From positions 124,001 to 188,000 of the forward strand of contig CAVUZG010000002.1 in the NCBI GenBank assembly GCA_963745945.1: a stretch of 64,000 nucleotides of DNA, written 5' to 3'. The stretch is from DATFVA01 sp963745945. GTDB taxonomy: Bacteria; Bacteroidota; Ignavibacteria; Ignavibacteriales; Ignavibacteriaceae. The notes beneath the pieces are model-generated. The model was not told the origin of the DNA, ran no database searches, and saw only the letters and a program-made list of their open reading frames with translations. Every line of letters starts with the position of its first letter. The stretch's first letter is position 1. Positions 55,957 to 64,000 of this stretch are shown here, piece after piece. Both the position numbers and the translations under genes were made by a program.

Positions 55957-57117
55957 CTAACGACTGTGATACTTTAGTGCAAGGCACGTTATATCATCGG
56001 ACTGTTCGACTCCCTCAGAAAATTTCTGAACATCAGCAATAACTTTTTCTACAAGTTTACCGGCGTTTTCCTTTCCGGCATTCCGAAGTGAATTAATAAG
56101 ACGTTCATCTTCATATTCCTCATCGTCTTTATTAAATGCCTCTGTCACTCCATCAGTATATAAAACCAGATAGTCACCAGGTTTCAGTGTTATTATATTT
56201 GATTCATATTCCGAATCTTTCATTGCTCCCAGCAGTAAACCACCGATATTATCGAGCTGTGTAATACTGCCGTCAGAAGATATCAGAAACGGGGCGTTGT
56301 GTCCCCCGTTTGAATATTCGAATGAACCATTTCTTGTATCGAGAACCCCGTAAAAAACTGTAACAAACATATTCGGGGGACTATCATCCGCAAGAAGATT
56401 ATTTACTTCAAATAATACATTATCTGCGGGCATTCCTTTGTAGGCAGTTGCCTTAATTAAAGTTTTACTAACCGCCATCAACATAGCTGCAGCAATTCCT
56501 TTGCCTGATACATCTCCCAGTACAACTGCAAGCCTGTATTTATCCAGCATGAAAAAATCATACAGATCACCACCTACTTCTTTTGCAGGAATCATTTTTG
56601 CGAATATTTCAAATTCTTTTTTTTCAGGAAATGTTTTTGGAAGAATAGAAGTCTGAATTACTTTTGCAATCTCCAGCTCCTGTTTCAGCGCAATTAATTT
56701 ATCATGAGATGATAAAGCTTCTTTGGTCTTTTCAATTTCCTTCAATGATTTTTCTATGGTTATTTCCAGGTCCTTTAAATCAATGGGTTTGGTCACGAAA
56801 TCATATGCTCCCCTGTTCATGGCAGTTCTTATATTTTCCATATCTCCGTATGCTGAAACAATAACCGAACGCAGAAATTTATTATTAAGCTCATTTATTC
56901 TGGAAAGCAGAGTAAGTCCGTCCATCACCGGCATGTTGATGTCAGTTAAAATAAGATCAATAGCTCTGTCGGCAGTTAATTTATCAAGCGCTTCAACACC
57001 GTTTTCAGCAAAATGGAATTCATATTCATTTGCTTTAATTTTATTGCGGAATTTCTGACGGATTAATGCCTGGAGATCAGGTTCATCATCCACTACTAAT
57101 ATTCTTGCTAATTGCAT
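55957..57117 (-). CDS. Response regulator with SpoIIE/PP2C-type phosphatase domain (RsbU-like)
   Basis: The 386-residue protein has a receiver domain (1-125) with ARILVVDDEPD, Asp59 in ILTDINMPVMDG and Lys110 in VTKP. A coiled linker leads to a PP2C/SpoIIE phosphatase (about 150-385) with EVGGDLYDFFML, VVLGDVSGKGIAAAMLM, FYGVLDTRNGSFEYSNGGHN, DYLVLYTDGVTEAFN and EQSDDITCLALKY, so the metal-binding acids are in place. Phosphorylation would switch the phosphatase, which acts on an anti-sigma-factor antagonist in partner-switching systems. No antagonist or anti-sigma gene is in the window. It follows a single-domain regulator and a large histidine kinase on the same strand. Confidence 0.94.
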   Translation of the reverse strand: MQLARILVVDDEPDLQALIRQKFRNKIKANEYEFHFAENGVEALDKLTADRAIDLILTDINMPVMDGLTLLSRINELNNKFLRSVIVSAYGDMENIRTAMNRGAYDFVTKPIDLKDLEITIEKSLKEIEKTKEALSSHDKLIALKQELEIAKVIQTSILPKTFPEKKEFEIFAKMIPAKEVGGDLYDFFMLDKYRLAVVLGDVSGKGIAAAMLMAVSKTLIKATAYKGMPADNVLFEVNNLLADDSPPNMFVTVFYGVLDTRNGSFEYSNGGHNAPFLISSDGSITQLDNIGGLLLGAMKDSEYESNIITLKPGDYLVLYTDGVTEAFNKDDEEYEDERLINSLRNAGKENAGKLVEKVIADVQKFSEGVEQSDDITCLALKYHSR

Positions 57118-57127
57118 TTATGTTCCT

Positions 57128-57505
57128 TCAATTTGTACCTGAGTAATTTAGCTTTTCTTTAAGCAAATCGAACTGAAGAGGCTTTGTAAAGTAATCATAC
57201 GCACCTAGATTTTTTGCCATGTTGAAATTATGTTCGTCTCCATAAGCAGTTATCATAATAACTTTTAAATCGGGGTAACGTTTTTTTATTTCTCTCAATA
57301 ATTCTATCCCGTTCATTTCAGGCATATTGATATCGGACAATATTAAGTAATCTGTAAGGTTTTCAATTGACTCGATCAATTCAAGAGCAGAAATTCCGTT
57401 CAAAGCATATTTTATCTGAACTTTTCCCGCTTTTATTTCCTTCCTGAATTTCTGCTGAAATAAGAACTGCACATCGCTTTCATCATCTACAACTAATAGT
57501 TTCAA
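57128..57505 (-). CDS. Single-domain response regulator (CheY-like)
   Basis: The 125-residue receiver domain is complete: LLVVDDESD acidic pair, Asp58 in ILSDINMPEMNG, MITAYGD (Thr/Ser switch) and Lys108 in FTKPL. No output domain. It lies between the large propeller kinase (13 bases upstream) and the receiver-phosphatase (10 bases downstream), so all three are an operon. It may be a phosphorelay intermediate or phosphate sink between kinase and phosphatase. Its closest visible relative in the window is the receiver of the phosphatase next door (FQQKFRKEIKAGKVQ vs LIRQKFRNKIKANEY). Confidence 0.93.
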   Translation of the reverse strand: MKLLVVDDESDVQFLFQQKFRKEIKAGKVQIKYALNGISALELIESIENLTDYLILSDINMPEMNGIELLREIKKRYPDLKVIMITAYGDEHNFNMAKNLGAYDYFTKPLQFDLLKEKLNYSGTN

Positions 57506-57518
57506 TTTTCCCTCATTT

Positions 57519-60500
57519 TTACATTGGTAATAAAATTATAAAATTGGTTCCCGTCTCGGCTAAGCTAGTACCGGGTAAACCTGTATTCTCTTTGGTTTCT
57601 ATGTTCAGTGTGCCTCCGTGAACTTTAGTAACTATATCATAACTTATTGATAACCCCAAACCTGTTCCTTCTCCTGTTGGTTTTGTAGTGAAGAACGGCT
57701 GGAAAATTTTATCAATAATATTCTTTGGAATTCCGCTGCCGTTATCACTTATTTTTATTTCAACTTTATCTTTTAAGTTTATTGTTGAAACTTTCAGAGT
57801 CGGTGCGAAATTTTCATCATTACTTTTCTTCTTTTTATCATAAGCTGCATAGCAGGCATTATTAATAATATTAAGAAAAACTCTGCTGATATCCTGAGGA
57901 ACTACATTTATTTTTTCTAATGTTTCATCATAATCTTTTTCTATTGTAATATTAAACTCTTTATTGGTTGCTCTCATTCCATGGTAGGCAAGATTAACAT
58001 ATTGATCCAACAGATCATTAATATCAGTTGGTGTTTTTTCTCCTGCAGTTCCGCGCGAATGGAGAAGCATTCCTTTTACAATGGAATCTGCGCGTTTGCC
58101 ATGTAGATTTATTTTTTCAAGATTCAGTTGTAAATCTTTTAGAATAACCAGCACTTCTTCTTTATCATTTTTTTGCAATTCTTCTTCTATTTCATTAATC
58201 AATTCGCCGCTTATCTCGGAAAAGTTATTTACAAAGTTCAATGGGTTTTTTATTTCGTGTGCAATACCTGCCGTTAGTTCACCAAGCGAAGCCATTTTTT
58301 CTGAATGAACAAGCTGAGTTTGAGTTCTTATTATTTCTTCATTTTTTTCCTGTAATGATTTTATTGCCTGTGCTTTTGAAATCGCAGATACAGCATGCTC
58401 TCTGAACCTGTTCAAGAGCCTTGCAGTGGATTGATCAAAAGCATTTTTATCTGAGAAATTATCAAAAACAACATACGCTTCTGTAACGTTATCTATCTCA
58501 ACCGCCATAACCAGCATTGATTTTGCCTGGCCAAATCCTGTAAGTTTTTCATCTGCATACAGATGACTGGTTTCGCGGATAATGTATATACCTTTTTCAG
58601 CTTCTTCAGAATTCATTGTATATCTTTTATTAAGATCTTCCGGAGAGAGCCTCAGATATCCCAGGTCCGCGATATCGTATCCTTCTGTAAACGCTATGTA
58701 AAAAACGTTCTCTTTTTTATCCAATAAAAATATTGCCGCTTTTTCTCCCTGCGGAATAACAGTAAAAGTCTGTTCAAGCAATGAGTTAAATAACTGATCG
58801 AGATTTTCCGCACGGTTAATAACTTTTACCAACCTGTCAACTATTTCAAGTTCATCAGCTTGTGTTTTTATAATCTCTGCCTCACGGAGTTTCGCCTGGT
58901 TTCTTTCTCTGGTTATCACTCTCCGGCGCATTATCCTGTCGGTAATAAATATTCCGAGAAATATGAAAACTATATAAATTGAATAAGCCCACCAGGTTAA
59001 ATACCAAGGCGGTAAAACTTTGAAGCTGAAATGATCTTCACCGCTGATAACTCCGTAAATATTTTTTGCACGTACGTGGAAAGTAAAATTACCGCCTGAA
59101 AGATTTGTGTAGTCTTTCTTTATTTCGGTAGTCCAGGCCGACCATCCATCATCACTTCCTTCAAGATAATATTGATACTGGTTTGCTTCTGGTTTCTCAT
59201 AGCTTGCTGCCGAATATTCAAAACGAACATCATTATGTGAATAAGGAATAATAACTTTCGCGAGATTTTCAGAATTTGAGTTATATCCATCGAATACGAT
59301 AGAATCATTATTAACAATTACTTTTCTGATATTTACTGAAAAAGGAGTATCTAGATTCTTCTCTTTGCCGGGATCGTAATAAATTAATCCTTCACTTGTA
59401 CTAATCCATAAATATTCTTTGTCATTCAAGGCATCATAATCCGGATAAATATCATTCACAGAATTTAAATCTATTCTCTGGAATAACGGCATAGGTTCCC
59501 ACTTATACTTACCATTGCTTTGAAGCAAAGCTTTACCGAGATGGTAATGTTTATTCACTTCAGCAAGAATCCAGTATCCACCTTTTTTACTTTTTAGTAT
59601 CAGGCTTATGATATTACCCGGTGTTGTAAACTCTGCACCAAGTATCGAATCGGGCACAAACGAATTTTTAGTATCATCAAACTTGAAAATACCTTTGTCT
59701 GTGTCTAACAAAAATCTATTATCAAAACTTAACAAATGCCAGTTGTTTCCGGGAATTATATCTTTATCTGAGTAAGTATCAATCTGAATGTTATCACTTC
59801 CAAATGCCCGTTCGAACCCATTAAATTTACTGGTGATATGAAGAATTAGTTTATCACCTTGTCTCATCCATAAAGTGCTGTCGTTGTCTTCAACTATAGA
59901 AGTCAATTCATCTGTTGCAATATTGAAAGTTTTAACTAAAGGCGGTTTATTTACTTCTGATTTTATTATTCCCAGGGATCCTATAGCACCGAAATAAATT
60001 ACATCTGGGAATAGTGAAGAAGGAGATAAGGCAATGATTGCTTGCCTGTCAACTTCTGAACTAAAGTGATCTCCCTGAACTGTATTTAATCCCAAATTAG
60101 TTACGGCAAATAGTTTTTCGTTATTTTTAAGAAATTCGTAGGCGGGCTTATTACTTCCTTTAAGTAACTCAAATTCTGATTTCCCTTCTTCAAGAAATAA
60201 TACACCAATATCATTTGCTGCATAAATATTATTCTTAAATCTTACAATGGAAGTTACCTGACTTCTTAATTTTCCTTGTGCCCGAATTATAGTTAACGGT
60301 GAATTTACTTCACTGAAAACTATTCCTTCATTAGTAGCAATCCACAGACCTCCAAGTTTATCCGGGTAAACATCGTAGGCAACGTTAGTAGGCAGTCCGG
60401 AATTTTGATTGAGCATTCTGACAAGTTTACCATTCCGATTTATTATTGCAACTCCGCCCCGCTGAGTTGCGAGTGCGATATCACCGTTTTTTAAAATACA

Positions 60501-61301
60501 AGCATTGTAAACCTGGTTTATTTTCAGAAACTCATCTATATCAGTTTTAAAGGGAATGCTGCTCTTCCCGTCATAAATAAACAGACCGCTTAAATTTGTA
60601 GTGATAAGAATTTTACCGGGATTGTTTTGATCAGGCTCAGAAAGAGGAAGCATATCAAATACACCGGTATCTTTAAAGTAACCGCCGCCGGGAATAACAG
60701 AAATTGAATCACCATCAATTTTCATTAATCCTTTACCCTGGTTACGTGAATAAATATCATCGCCGATCTTATACAGCCTGAAAGCATAAACGGAATCCCA
60801 GATTTTAAAATCTTTTCCATTCCACCTGATAATTTCATCCGCCGTCTTAAAGAAAACACCTTTTGAGTTGACTGCAACATCCCAGAATTCCTTATCTATC
60901 TTGCGGACTTTATCGAGTTGTTTTTTCAGAGAAATAAATCTTAGCTGACCAATAGAATCAGGTTTAAGATATCCGAAATCAGATGAAGCAGTTATATAAA
61001 TTTTACCATTATTATCTGTTGCGATTGTACGTACATCTGCGGAATAGGGTGTTTTTATTCCTCTCCAGGAAGTACCGTCATATTCTAAAAGTCCGTGTTC
61101 ATTACCAAAGTACATTATGCCGCGGTTATCACTGGCTATACACCAGTTACTGGCACCGGCATTATATTGCTTTGGACTGAAGTATTTTGAAAAAGGCTGA
61201 GTTACATAACTGTAATCATAATCTTCATTCTGGCAAAATGAGATTGAAGCCGAAATAATTATTATTAAAGCGATTAAAGTATTTTGGTTATTAAAAATCA
61301 T
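57519..61301 (-). CDS. Two-component-regulator propeller sensor histidine kinase with GAF domain
   Basis: The 1260-residue protein has a signal peptide (ALIIIISASISFC). About 650 residues of periplasmic two-bladed propeller follow (NRGIMYFGNEHGLLEYDGTSW, KLGGLWIATNEGIVF), then a Y_Y_Y domain (about 690-760, SHNDVRFEYSAASYEKPE; YLEGSDDGWSAWT) and a membrane helix (SIYIVFIFLGIFITDRI). A GAF domain (about 830-980) and a transmitter follow, with MASLGELTAGIAHEIKNPLN (His1015), NIINNACYAAYD, ISDNGSGIP and GEGTGLGLSIS. It senses an extracytoplasmic ligand and phosphorylates the two adjacent regulators. The frame is intact over 3.8 kb, which shows that not all of the assembly is error-prone. Confidence 0.95.
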   Translation of the reverse strand: MIFNNQNTLIALIIIISASISFCQNEDYDYSYVTQPFSKYFSPKQYNAGASNWCIASDNRGIMYFGNEHGLLEYDGTSWRGIKTPYSADVRTIATDNNGKIYITASSDFGYLKPDSIGQLRFISLKKQLDKVRKIDKEFWDVAVNSKGVFFKTADEIIRWNGKDFKIWDSVYAFRLYKIGDDIYSRNQGKGLMKIDGDSISVIPGGGYFKDTGVFDMLPLSEPDQNNPGKILITTNLSGLFIYDGKSSIPFKTDIDEFLKINQVYNACILKNGDIALATQRGGVAIINRNGKLVRMLNQNSGLPTNVAYDVYPDKLGGLWIATNEGIVFSEVNSPLTIIRAQGKLRSQVTSIVRFKNNIYAANDIGVLFLEEGKSEFELLKGSNKPAYEFLKNNEKLFAVTNLGLNTVQGDHFSSEVDRQAIIALSPSSLFPDVIYFGAIGSLGIIKSEVNKPPLVKTFNIATDELTSIVEDNDSTLWMRQGDKLILHITSKFNGFERAFGSDNIQIDTYSDKDIIPGNNWHLLSFDNRFLLDTDKGIFKFDDTKNSFVPDSILGAEFTTPGNIISLILKSKKGGYWILAEVNKHYHLGKALLQSNGKYKWEPMPLFQRIDLNSVNDIYPDYDALNDKEYLWISTSEGLIYYDPGKEKNLDTPFSVNIRKVIVNNDSIVFDGYNSNSENLAKVIIPYSHNDVRFEYSAASYEKPEANQYQYYLEGSDDGWSAWTTEIKKDYTNLSGGNFTFHVRAKNIYGVISGEDHFSFKVLPPWYLTWWAYSIYIVFIFLGIFITDRIMRRRVITRERNQAKLREAEIIKTQADELEIVDRLVKVINRAENLDQLFNSLLEQTFTVIPQGEKAAIFLLDKKENVFYIAFTEGYDIADLGYLRLSPEDLNKRYTMNSEEAEKGIYIIRETSHLYADEKLTGFGQAKSMLVMAVEIDNVTEAYVVFDNFSDKNAFDQSTARLLNRFREHAVSAISKAQAIKSLQEKNEEIIRTQTQLVHSEKMASLGELTAGIAHEIKNPLNFVNNFSEISGELINEIEEELQKNDKEEVLVILKDLQLNLEKINLHGKRADSIVKGMLLHSRGTAGEKTPTDINDLLDQYVNLAYHGMRATNKEFNITIEKDYDETLEKINVVPQDISRVFLNIINNACYAAYDKKKKSNDENFAPTLKVSTINLKDKVEIKISDNGSGIPKNIIDKIFQPFFTTKPTGEGTGLGLSISYDIVTKVHGGTLNIETKENTGLPGTSLAETGTNFIILLPM

Positions 61302-61328
61302 TTATCTGTACTTCTGAAAATTCTTAAA

Positions 61329-63399
61329 CTATGTAATTGGCAGCACAATTACGAACTCTGTACCTTCACCTATTTTCGTTTCAACTTTCAATTCTCCGCC
61401 GTGCTGCTTTACTATAACATCATAACTTAACGATAAACCTAATCCTGTTCCTTCACCAGTAGGCTTTGTTGTAAAGAATGGCTGGAATATTTTATCCAAA
61501 ATATCGTTGAGGAATTCCATTGCCATTATCACCAATTCTTATTTCAATTTTCCCATTCATTTTTTTTGTTGAGACTTTTAATATCGGAGAGAAGTTATCA
61601 TCACCACTCTTCTTTTTCTTATCATACGCTGCATAGCAGGCATTGTTAATTATGTTTAAGAATACTCTGCTTATATCCTGCGGTATTACATTTATCTTTT
61701 CCAATGATTCATCGTAATCTTTTTCAATCGTTATATTGAATTCTTTGTTCTGTGCTCTCATTCCGTGATAGGCAAGATTAACATACTGATCAAGAAGATC
61801 ATTTATATCAGTAAGAGTTTTTTCACCCGAAGTTCCTCTTGAGTGAAGAAGCATTCCTTTTACAATTGAATCTGCCCGTTTGCCGTGTTGATTTATCTTT
61901 TCAAGATTTTGTTTCAAATCATCTGCAATTGAAATGGCTTCTTCCTTTATTGTTCTCAGTAATTCTTCTTTCATTTCATCAATTAACTCATTGCTTACTT
62001 CGCTGAAGTTATTTATAAAGTTCAATGGATTTTTTATTTCGTGTGCAATACCAGCAGTTAGCTCACCGAGTGAAGCCATTTTTTCCGAATGAATGAGCTG
62101 AGCTTGGGTAGATTTTAATTCAGACAGAGTTTCTTCCACGTTTTTCTTTTGCACCTCAATTTCTTCTTTTTGACTTTGCAGTAGTTGATGGGCTTTCTTT
62201 TTATTGCGGTTATTCCTGTAAAGCAAAAGAGCAATAATTATAAAAACAATTAAAGCTGCAATTAAAACGTAAAGGCGGATTTTATTTTGTGTTTCTATTT
62301 TCTCCTTTTCTAATTCCTGAAGTTGCTGTTCGTGACTAAGGGTAATGCTTTGAAAGTGGGCAAGGTTTTCAATTTGATTTTTGTAATCAACGTTCTTTGC
62401 ATCCATAGCAAGCTGAAGATACTTATAAGCACTGTCCGGTTTGTTGTTCAATTTGTAGGCCTGGTATAAATTATCATACGCAATAGCCAGGTAGTAATTT
62501 ACGCTTTCAGCCGTTCCGAGTTCTTTTGTAGCAGCCAGGGTCTTTTTGGCATAATAAAGTGATGAATCCCCGTCCTTTTTATCCAGGAAAAATGATGTGA
62601 ATTTCTGGTAGTTGTATTCAAGTGAATAGCGATCCTTTTCTGCAATCGAATTATTTATTCCGGCAATGTAAGATTTTCGGGCGAAATCATATTTTTTCAT
62701 CTTATAATAAATATTGCCTATAAAACCATAAGCCCAGCCTATATAAAGTGTAATTTTGTTTTTTTCAGAGAGGGATAAAGTATTTTTTGCATAAGTAAGA
62801 GCGGTGTCCAGCTTATTTAAAGTGGTATATATCCTGGAAAGATTCATATAAGCAAGCTGTATACCGGCATTTCTACCGCACTTTTCAGAAATTCTTTTTT
62901 CCTCATTAAAATGAAATATTTCTTCTTTATAGTTTAGCGTGGCATCCATGAGTAATGCATACATGTGATGTGTAATAGAAAGAACCATTAGCCTGTAGTT
63001 ATGAGGTGAATGGTATTGCGAATCGGAATAAGCAGTTAACCAGGTTGAAAGCTTTTCAGATTCGGGATTTTCTAATATTTTAAAAGCATCCGCTAAACAT
63101 TTCAGAGATTCACCATATTTACTAATGTTGTTCAGCGTGTAGCCCTTGGCCGTAAGGGCAGCGCCTTCGGCTAATTTTTGATTTGCTTTCCTCGCAATTT
63201 TTAATGATTGATCAACGAAATAAAGAGCAGAGTCAACATTTACTTCTTCGTAATAATATTCCAGGTTGAAGTTTATCTTAAATAAAACCGAATCCGAAGT
63301 TTCCGTTTTCAATGCCTGCCTCTGGCTGTCAGGATTGTATTGCTGTGCAAAAACTAATTGTGGGATAAAGAGAAAAAGAATTATAAAAAGTTTTTTCAT
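61329..63399 (-). pseudogene. TPR-domain sensor histidine kinase, single frameshift in the ATPase domain
   Basis: This kinase has a signal peptide (LFIILFLFIPQLVFA), TPR-like helices (about 60-330, e.g. IQLAYMNLSRIYTTLNKLDTAL), a membrane helix (YVLIAALIVFIIIALLLY), a coiled-coil with HSEKMASLGELTAGIAHEIK (His463) and NIINNACYAAYDKKKK. The first frame ends just after IRIGDNGNGIP at 61492; the remaining DILDKIFQPFFTTKP and GEGTGLGLSLSYDVI are in the next frame up to 61329. A one-base shift near 61508 is indicated. Corrected length is about 690 residues. The transmitter is very similar to those of both neighbours. No response regulator is fused. Confidence 0.88.
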
Positions 63400-63479
63400 A
63401 ATAGGTTGAATTAATTATAAATTTTTTTTCTATCATTTCGACTCCAGATTCCTGTCTCTTCGAAATGACAATTAATTTC

Positions 63480-63507
63480 GTAGAGACACACTATAGCGTG
63501 TCTCTAC
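63480..63507. repeat. Near-perfect 28-base palindrome
   Basis: GTAGAGACAC (63480-63489) pairs with GTGTCTCTAC (63498-63507) around ACTATAGC. Stable enough to act as terminator for the leftward histidine kinase gene ending at 63509 or as a folded RNA end. GTAGAGAC-type palindromes are a widespread dispersed repeat in several bacterial groups, so this may be mobile rather than a local terminator. Confidence 0.85.
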
Positions 63508-63508
63508 A

Positions 63509-64000
63509 TTATTTTGGAAAACTAATCACAAACTCTGCACCTTTACCCTCTTTACTTTCAATTTTAATTTCACCGCCGTGCTGTTTTGTAACTATATCGT
63601 AACTTAATGATAAACCCAAACCAGTTCCTTCGCCGGTTGGTTTGGTTGTAAAGAAAGGCTGGAATATTTTATCGATAATATCTTTTGGAATTCCATTGCC
63701 ATTATCACTAATTCTTATTTCAACTTTATCTTTTAGATTTTTTGTTGAAACTTTTAATATTGGTGAGAAATTGTTATCGCTACCCTTTTTCTTCCTGTCA
63801 TATGCGGCATAACAGGCATTATTAATTATATTCAAAAAGACTCTGCTTATATCCTGCGGAACAACGTTTATCTTTTCTAAAGTTTTATCATAATCTATTT
63901 CTATGGTGATATTGAATTCCTTGTTTGTTGCTCTCATTCCGTGGTAGGCAAGATTAACATATTGATCAAGTAGATCATTAATATCCGTTAATGTTTTTTC
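63509..64000 (-). CDS. Histidine kinase, C-terminal part (cut by window edge)
   Basis: Only the ATP-binding half is in the window; the gene runs off the right edge (EKTLTDINDLLDQYVNLAYH is readable to 64000). Visible: DISRVFLNIINNACYAAYDRKKK, ISDNGNGIPKDIIDKIFQPF and GEGTGLGLSLSYDIVTKQHG, ending KGAEFVISFPK. It is closest to the transmitters of the two kinases on its left, with which it shares long nearly identical stretches. The input domain is unseen. Confidence 0.93.
   Translation of the reverse strand, partial: EKTLTDINDLLDQYVNLAYHGMRATNKEFNITIEIDYDKTLEKINVVPQDISRVFLNIINNACYAAYDRKKKGSDNNFSPILKVSTKNLKDKVEIRISDNGNGIPKDIIDKIFQPFFTTKPTGEGTGLGLSLSYDIVTKQHGGEIKIESKEGKGAEFVISFPK

Noticed and set aside
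63480..63507. Operator for a regulator of the kinase genes
   Set aside because: The palindrome is placed just after a gene end and resembles widespread GTAGAGAC-type repeats; a terminator or mobile repeat is more likely.
1..64000. rRNA, tRNA or known riboswitch genes
   Set aside because: I looked for cloverleaf-like, rRNA-like and common riboswitch patterns and saw none; a covariance-model scan would be needed to exclude divergent ones.

Overview
The window looks like a chromosome segment of an uncultivated or draft-quality member of the Ignavibacteria / Bacteroidota-Chlorobiota group. The evidence is low GC, type IX secretion sorting tails of the NYPNPFNP type on three proteins, hybrid-type propeller histidine kinases, a TonB receptor and very weak Shine-Dalgarno signals. 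No rRNA, tRNA or CRISPR array was seen. Taxonomy is inferred from protein style, not from a marker gene.

Layout. (1) 0-5.3 kb: an initiating sugar transferase, a frameshifted O-antigen ligase/polymerase, an HTH protein and a four-helix-bundle protein, set in dense palindromic repeats. (2) 5.5-6.6 kb: a tandem repeat array. (3) 6.6-28.4 kb: one long leftward surface-polysaccharide cluster. It runs from rmlC through a flippase, a nucleotide-diphospho-sugar transferase-like gene, rfbF, rfbG, an rmlC-like epimerase, a DegT aminotransferase, a methyltransferase, a FemAB-like transferase, two hexapeptide acyltransferases, several glycosyltransferases, a Wzy-like polymerase, DUF354, ATP-grasp, HAD and deacetylase genes. 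Many of these genes carry frameshifts, and partial copies of neighbouring genes are scattered between them. (4) 28.4-34.7 kb: an accessory zone with a sigma-like factor, an acidic small protein and an M78 metallopeptidase, a GxxExxY protein, a 227-aa hypothetical and an MntA-HepT toxin-antitoxin pair. (5) 34.7-39.5 kb: a secreted protein, a lipoprotein and 2.7 kb of gene-free repeats. (6) 39.5-55.9 kb: wecB, a lipocalin, T9SS-exported proteins, LemA plus DUF2207, a CDF transporter with a CxxxC site, a TonB receptor and a propeller lipoprotein. (7) 55.9-64 kb: a signalling block with two response regulators (one fused to a SpoIIE phosphatase) and three histidine kinases with very similar transmitter domains.

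Two themes stand out. First, the intergenic DNA is full of REP-like palindromes. All share an ATGAC end (GTCAT on the other strand), while their stem arms change together (ATTTC/GAAAT, ATATC/GATAT, TCTGAT/ATCAGA), so pairing is preserved. Second, three unrelated small accessory genes or gene pairs (four-helix bundle, GxxExxY, MntA-HepT) are each bracketed by their own private repeat family. One of these cassettes appears to split what was an operon.

Caution: the many frameshifts often fall in short homopolymers. They may be uncorrected long-read errors rather than real gene decay. All split genes are annotated over their full span with the apparent frameshift positions given.
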